A DNA stretch of 64,000 bases from positions 178,978,798 through 179,042,797 of the forward strand of contig NC_134138.1 in NCBI RefSeq assembly GCF_033958435.1, in the 5' to 3' direction. Below the pieces are notes generated by a model. The model was not told the origin of the DNA. It worked only from the letters and a program-made list of their open reading frames with translations, and made no database searches. Every line of letters begins with the position of its first letter. The stretch's first letter is position 1. Origin of the DNA: Carettochelys insculpta (Eukaryota > Chordata > Testudines > Carettochelyidae). Position numbers and translations under genes: made by a program. Shown piece after piece: positions 59,106-64,000 of this stretch.

Positions 59106-60974
59106 GTGGCACTCAACTTTGAGTGTAGAGGACACATTCTTTCTCTGTGAAGTGGTCTAGGTATACTACAAGGTACAGTTAACCACACATAGGCATGTGG
59201 GTTACAGATGCACAGAAGATGCTAAGTTTAGACCCATCTCCAATATTTCCTAAGATCAGGAGTGCATTCATGTTTAGGTAACTTATTCCACTTTCTAGAG
59301 ACAAACATCATTTGCAAAGTTGGAATCTTGATCTGGCCCCTTCTGATTTCCAAGGGCATTCAGAAAAGCTTTCCATTTTCACTTCAATTTGACTGCTTTG
59401 TCACATAGCACCATATAAACTGTATACTTCTGTATTACTGCCTCTCTCTACCTGTTCATTTTCCAGTGTAATGTCACTGTCTCAGTTCATCAGTAATACT
59501 AATGTCTATTCTCAACCTATTTCTAAATCATCTGGAATGAAGCAATGCAAATACTACTTTAAGGAAGGCTCTTCCTACAAGATTTTCACAGAAAAGAAAT
59601 GTTCTCAAATGCCAACTAATTGTAAAATGCTGCTTTATAAGAGTAAGCAAACTCAGTTTGCCTAATTTCAAACTTTGCTGTTTATTTTTTGCATGGTTGT
59701 AGCACCCGGGAGTCCTGGTCACATCATTGTACTAGCTCCTATACAAACACGTACCAAAAAGTTTGTTCTGCCCCATGTATCCCAATAGTTTACTATCAAA
59801 GTATGAAAGAAGAGACATGAAATGAATGTGAAGAGACAAGCACATGAAAACAATGAGACAGTACTAGGCAGCATAATAGGTAGTGGTCTCAGAAAACCAG
59901 CTACCTACAAGCACTGTCAAGATTATAAAATGGCAAGAGAGGGGGTTTTTTTATGTTGGGGGAAGGGAAGGACAACGATATGCCCATTTGGATGTTTATA
60001 GGGAGCTTCTCGTGTTTCAACTTCTTCACGCTGGAGGTCAGCGTGGGAGAAAGGAAGAAAGCACAAAGGTTCTTGAGCTTACATTTCAATTAGGAAAGAC
60101 TGGGAATAAGAACAGAAAGATAAGTTAGCAACTGGAGTGAAATACTGTGAGGAAAGGTGAAACTCAAATGAAAAACAAGTTACTGCATGTATTTTTCTGA
60201 TCGCAGGCCTAGTAAATCTAATGTGTAAAAATCTAAGAAACCCAATATGAAGAGTATCTCATAGCTGTGTGTGTATACATATAATATTTACTTTATTTCA
60301 AATGTAAACATACATAACACACAGTGAGATTTTGATGGAATGGAGTTGCTAGGTGGACTGTGATAAAACATTACTTGTCCCTGAGCCAATTTGAAAACCA
60401 TTAACTTCCATTGCTAATCTTCCCTTGGGATCATCCATCTTTTTTGTTTCTCCATATAATGTTGTCTCCTTGATCTCTAACATTCACCATGAACTAGAAA
60501 CTCAAGCATCTGAGACAGAACCAGACCAAAATAACAGGCTGATAAACAGAAAGATCATTTAAAGGAAAAGGTTTTATGGAGTTTTAAACAGAAAATACTG
60601 TAGACACTGTGTTTCTACTGATAACAAAGTTCAGCAGTACATTTGCTAAATCACTTCATTTCACAGAGGTTCTGTTACTGGTTTTCAATGGAGTCATTCT
60701 TGTTCTGATTTCAGAAGCAATTCATGTCTGTAAATTAACCAAGCAACACTTTCAGGCACTACAGCTTTACAATAAGGAAGGAGACAAACTGTCAATCAAC
60801 TCACTAGATTTCATGCATGTAGTACAAAAAGTAAATCCAAAGAACATTAATAAATGTTACATGGATTTCATAGCCAAAATTATCTCCCTTCACATTACCC
60901 ACAGTCATACATTGCCATCTCTTTCAGAACTGCATTTTTGCATGTTTTTCTTCAATACATAAGATAAAAATAAA

Positions 60975-60976
<2 letters not shown>
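59106..60976. other. Unassigned sequence, about 1.9 kb
   Basis: No known repeat. The 117-codon plus frame at 60,609-60,962 (MFLLITKFSSTFAKSLH at its start) has no recognisable domain and no splice or promoter context that I would defend. Confidence 0.4.

Positions 60977-61041
<65 letters not shown>
60977..61041. repeat. (AT)n microsatellite, about 32 units
   Basis: An uninterrupted AT dinucleotide run of 65 bp. It is likely polymorphic and prone to cruciform formation or assembly error. Confidence 0.95.
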
Positions 61042-61043
<2 letters not shown>

Positions 61044-61825
61044 TTATGATAAAGGAAGTACACTATATATTATATCACTAGTGAGTGTTATATTGGTGTA
61101 GCAGTCCAGGCTTCTTATTCGTAATATGCATTTTTGAGCATCCCCTCACCCCAATGCTAGATGCCTCACAAGAAATAGATCACTGCCCTGGCCTGACAAA
61201 CTTTACTATCCAAGCTCTTGCTCCTGAAAGCATCTGTGTGCACATCGGCCTAGCATTTGAGCAGATCCCATTTTAAAGGAAACAGGATTCTACATGGGTT
61301 CAGTCATGTGCAGAATTTTGAATCACCAATCGAAAGATAAGTGCTCAGATTAAAGAAAAATATTTAGTACACACTGAAATGGAAAATGCCACATTCCTGT
61401 TTCTCTAGCTTTAAAACACCTTCTGAGAAAAGTTGTCATATTAGGTTATTGCTAATCCTAACCAGGAAAAAAGGAAAGTATATTTCATGGGTATTTTTTG
61501 AAAAAGTGAGGTGGTTTTTATTGTTTAATATTTTGTGAAAAATCTTCACTTTTTCCTTCAAGTGGAGAAAAAAAACTTGTAAAATTAAAAAAAATATATT
61601 TTCGGGAGAGGGGCAGACAAAAAAACCCTCACACACATGAAAGAAAAATAAGAGAGAGTGTGAAGGAATGTATGAAACTGAAAAAAAAAGTTTTGAAATA
61701 TTTTTACCATAAAAAAAAACAAGAGCATTTTAACTAAAATGAATATGTTCATGGCATTGGAGCCAAAGAGGCATCTACCATCAAAAAAAAGTTTAGCTGG
61801 AAAGTCTTCAATCAACTCCAAACAT
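61042..61825. other. Unassigned AT/A-rich sequence
   Basis: A-runs at 61,568-61,592, 61,681-61,689 and 61,711-61,719. It ends where Penelope-like similarity begins, at about 61,826. Confidence 0.45.
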
Positions 61826-63082
61826 TACCAAAACATGGGTACCCGCATGGCCCCTCAATATGTCAATATTTTCATGGCTGACCTGGAACAGCGCTTCCTT
61901 AGCTCTCGTCCACTAACACCCCATCTCTACTTATACTACATTGATGATATTTTCATCATCTGGACCCATGGGAAGGAGACTCTGGAGGAATTCCACCGGG
62001 ACTTCAACATCTTTCACCCCAACGTCAACCTCAGCCTGCAACAGTCCACACAGGCAATCCACTTCCTGGACACCACGGTGCTAATACCTGATGGCCCCAT
62101 CAATACCACCCTGTACCGTAAACCCACTGACCGCTACGCATACCTTCATGCCTCCAGCTTCCATCCCAGACACACCACACGATCCATTGTCTACAGCCAA
62201 GCATTAAGATATAACCGCATTTGCTCCAACCCCTCCGACAGAGACAAACACCTACAGGATCTCTACCAAGCATTCTTGAAACTGCAATACCCACCTGAGG
62301 AAGTGAAAAAACAGATCAACAGAGCCAGACGTGTGCCACGAAGCCTCTTACTACAGGACAAGCCCAAGAGAGAAACCAACAGAACACCACTAGCCATCAC
62401 CTACAGTCCTCAGCTAAAACCTCTACAGCGCATCATCAGGGATTTACAACCCATCCTGGACAATGATCCCCCACTTTCACAGGCCTTGGGAGGCAGACCA
62501 GTCCTTGCCCACAGACAACCTGCCAACCTGAAGCAAATCCTAACCAGCAACTATACACCGCACCACAGTCACTCTAACTCAGGGACCCATCCATGCAACA
62601 AACGTCGTTGCCAGCTCTGCCCACATATCTACACCAGCAACACCATTACAGGACCTAATCAGATCACCCACACCATCATGGGTTCATTCAGCTTCACATC
62701 TACTAATATAATTTATGCCATCATGTGCCAGCAATGCCCTTCTGCTATATACATCGGACAAACTGGACAGTCTCTACATAAAAGAATAAACGCACACAAA
62801 TCAGACATCAGAAATGGCAATATACAAAAACCTGTAGGAGAGCACTTCAATCTCCCAGGCCACACAGTAGCAGACTTAAAAGTAGCTATTCTACAGCAAA
62901 GAAATTTCAGGACCAGACTCCAAAGAGAAATTTCTGAGCTACAATTCATCTGCAAATTCGATGCCCTCATCTCTGGCTTAAACAAAGACTGCGAATGGCT
63001 GGCTAAATACAGAAGCAGCTTCCCCTGCCTTGGTATTCACACCTCCAGATCAACTGCTGGTAGTAAGCCTCACCCTTGCTGA
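61739..63082 (+). CDS. Penelope reverse transcriptase/GIY-YIG nuclease, truncated, open frame
   Basis: An open frame of 447 codons. The first 30 or so are host sequence read by chance; similarity starts at MGTRMAPQYVNIFMADLEQR (residue about 33). The catalytic YIDD is residues 67-70 (61,937-61,948). HFLDTTV and LYRKPTDRYAYLHASSFHP follow, typical of Penelope RT. A Cys/His cluster, HPCNKRRCQLCPH, lies near residue 284. The nuclease has IIYAIMCQQCPSAIYIGQTG (about residues 325-342), then KRINAHKSDI and GEHFNLPGH. Such proteins prime reverse transcription on cut chromosomal DNA. The RT N-terminus is absent, so the product should be inactive as a polymerase, but there is not one stop or frameshift over 1.2 kb. 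That suggests a young insertion. No promoter is visible. Confidence 0.85.
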   Translation: MNMFMALEPKRHLPSKKSLAGKSSINSKHYQNMGTRMAPQYVNIFMADLEQRFLSSRPLTPHLYLYYIDDIFIIWTHGKETLEEFHRDFNIFHPNVNLSLQQSTQAIHFLDTTVLIPDGPINTTLYRKPTDRYAYLHASSFHPRHTTRSIVYSQALRYNRICSNPSDRDKHLQDLYQAFLKLQYPPEEVKKQINRARRVPRSLLLQDKPKRETNRTPLAITYSPQLKPLQRIIRDLQPILDNDPPLSQALGGRPVLAHRQPANLKQILTSNYTPHHSHSNSGTHPCNKRRCQLCPHIYTSNTITGPNQITHTIMGSFSFTSTNIIYAIMCQQCPSAIYIGQTGQSLHKRINAHKSDIRNGNIQKPVGEHFNLPGHTVADLKVAILQQRNFRTRLQREISELQFICKFDALISGLNKDCEWLAKYRSSFPCLGIHTSRSTAGSKPHPC

Positions 63083-63250
63083 CTGAGGGCAGATAACCTT
63101 GTTATCCCCACCCTTGCTCTGGCTTATTTATACCTGGCCCTGCAGATTTCCAAGACCAGCATCTGATGAAGTGAGTCTGTGCTCACGAAAGCTCATGCTC
63201 AAAACTTTTCTGTTAGTCTATAAGCTGCCACAGGACCCTTCGTTGCTGTT
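61826..63250 (+). mobile_element. 5'-truncated Penelope-like element
   Basis: It holds the second half of a Penelope-like retroelement: partial reverse transcriptase, GIY-YIG nuclease, and the 3' tail (GCATCTGATGAAGTGAG, GCTCACGAAAGCTCATGCTC, GTTAGTCTATAAGCTGCCAC) ending near CCTTCGTTGCTG. It is truncated upstream of the catalytic region. I could not find a clear target duplication. Tail fragments of this family recur at 17,690, 35,072 and perhaps 43,850. Confidence 0.85.
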
Positions 63251-63951
63251 ACCAAAACACCGAGATAAATGGTTACCCTGATGTCCTCACTGCCAACTGA
63301 CATCAGGATCCAGTCAACCACATTTGAAATGGGCTGTGGGAGTCTCAAAGTCTGTGTGCTAGTAAGTGATTTTAGTTTCAATTTAGATTCATTAGCAAAT
63401 CCTGTGGTATAGTCCTAAGCACTGAGACTCTGCCTCTCTTTAGAGGGCCACCTTAATGAAAGATGTGGAATGAAATGTGGCAGTGAAATATGAAAGTAGG
63501 ATAACATGGTGCCGGTAAACATTGTATATCATTTTAAGGTTAGATGAAAGCAAGATTTAATATTATGTGAGCTATAAGAAAATGAATAGGCACTCTAAGA
63601 TAATTTAAAGAGGCAGTTCACAAATCAATTTTGTGTCATTAATCTTGGATTATATTATATAAAGAATCTATTATATAAAGAATCAGGGGTATAGCCAGAT
63701 AAGGTACTATACTACTACATGTTCCTTATTGCAGCATGAAACACTAAAATAACTGTAAGACTTTGCAGATTAACATATGGGGCAGTTATTCTTAAAGCTA
63801 AATTAAAGAGCCCTTTAGGTAACTGATCTTAGTTTGCAGCAAGCCAATAGCAGCAAAATGCATTCCTGTACTAGAGATAAAAGATTCGCTGGGAGGCATG
63901 CTAGCACTTGGGTGATTTATTTCACAAGGCAAGATTATGTGTGACAACTAA
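63251..63951. other. Unassigned sequence
   Basis: TATATAAAGAATC is duplicated in tandem near 63,656 and 63,673. Otherwise nothing recognised. Confidence 0.4.
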
Positions 63952-64000
63952 GGCCTGATCTACATTAGGGATCAAAGTCAATCCCAAATACACAATTCTA
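63952..64000. mobile_element. Left end of another TCTAC-type element
   Basis: GGCCTGATCTACATTAGGGA follows CTAA and resembles the ends of the other 3-bp-target elements. The element runs off the window. Confidence 0.45.

Noticed and set aside
60609..60962. 117-codon frame as a small host gene or exon
   Set aside because: It has no domain, no convincing promoter or splice sites, and a composition like its surroundings. A frame of this length can occur by chance in 64 kb.

Overview
This window looks like vertebrate intergenic or intronic DNA, most probably from a turtle. The repeat mix points there: tRNA-derived SINE remnants, CR1 LINEs, Penelope-like elements with a GIY-YIG nuclease, short DNA transposons whose ends read GGCTACGTCTACACTAGC, and MIR-type SINE remnants. 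Background sequence is AT-rich, with short ORFs broken on every side. I recognise no host protein-coding exon, tRNA, rRNA or CRISPR array. Almost everything that can be named is a mobile element, many of them with readable target-site duplications (TSDs). The species call is recall of repeat families, not a database search.

Layout. 1-3.9 kb: two Tc1/mariner-like MITEs and a CR1 tail. 3.9-6.2 kb: a tRNA-type SINE split by a 2,063-bp LTR (TSD ATCAC). 6.7-12.4 kb: a group of elements sharing GGC...TCTAC ends, including a decayed PIF/Harbinger-type transposase at about 10.2-10.7 kb. 16.4-18.8 kb: two Tigger-like elements, a Penelope tail and a large inverted repeat with 240-nt arms. 19.15-24.78 kb: a near-complete LINE with tandem 5' monomers, a broken APE-RT ORF and a 7-bp TSD. 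25.0-27.2 kb: a rearranged CR1 with an inserted MITE, a Tigger-like fragment and a highly palindromic MITE. 28.3-29.0 kb: a GC-rich Tigger-like element. 31.3-32.1 kb: a CR1 3' end. 32.5-34.0 kb: a second LINE in head-to-head pieces. 35.07 kb: a 77-bp Penelope insertion. 38.0-38.7 kb: a probable LTR. 39.2-40.2 kb: two more MITEs. 44.1-46.5 kb: three more DNA elements. 48.37-50.55 kb: a hAT element containing both a solo LTR and a MITE. 54.1-54.7 kb: a second hAT MITE. 56.0 kb: paired inverted Penelope-like tails. 57-57.7 kb: a C-rich repeat. 61.8-63.25 kb: a 5'-truncated Penelope element with an intact 447-codon frame.

The genes here do not form a pathway. They are replication proteins of selfish elements: reverse transcriptases with AP-type endonuclease (two LINEs), CR1 fragments, a Penelope reverse transcriptase/GIY-YIG nuclease, and a DDE transposase relic that may belong to the system that mobilised the GGC...TCTAC MITEs. 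Only the Penelope frame is open, and it is truncated, so nothing here appears able to move by itself. The most interesting structures are the 240-nt inverted repeat at 17.8-18.8 kb, the hAT/LTR/MITE nest, the LINE with tandem 5' monomers, and the inverted LINE and Penelope copies.
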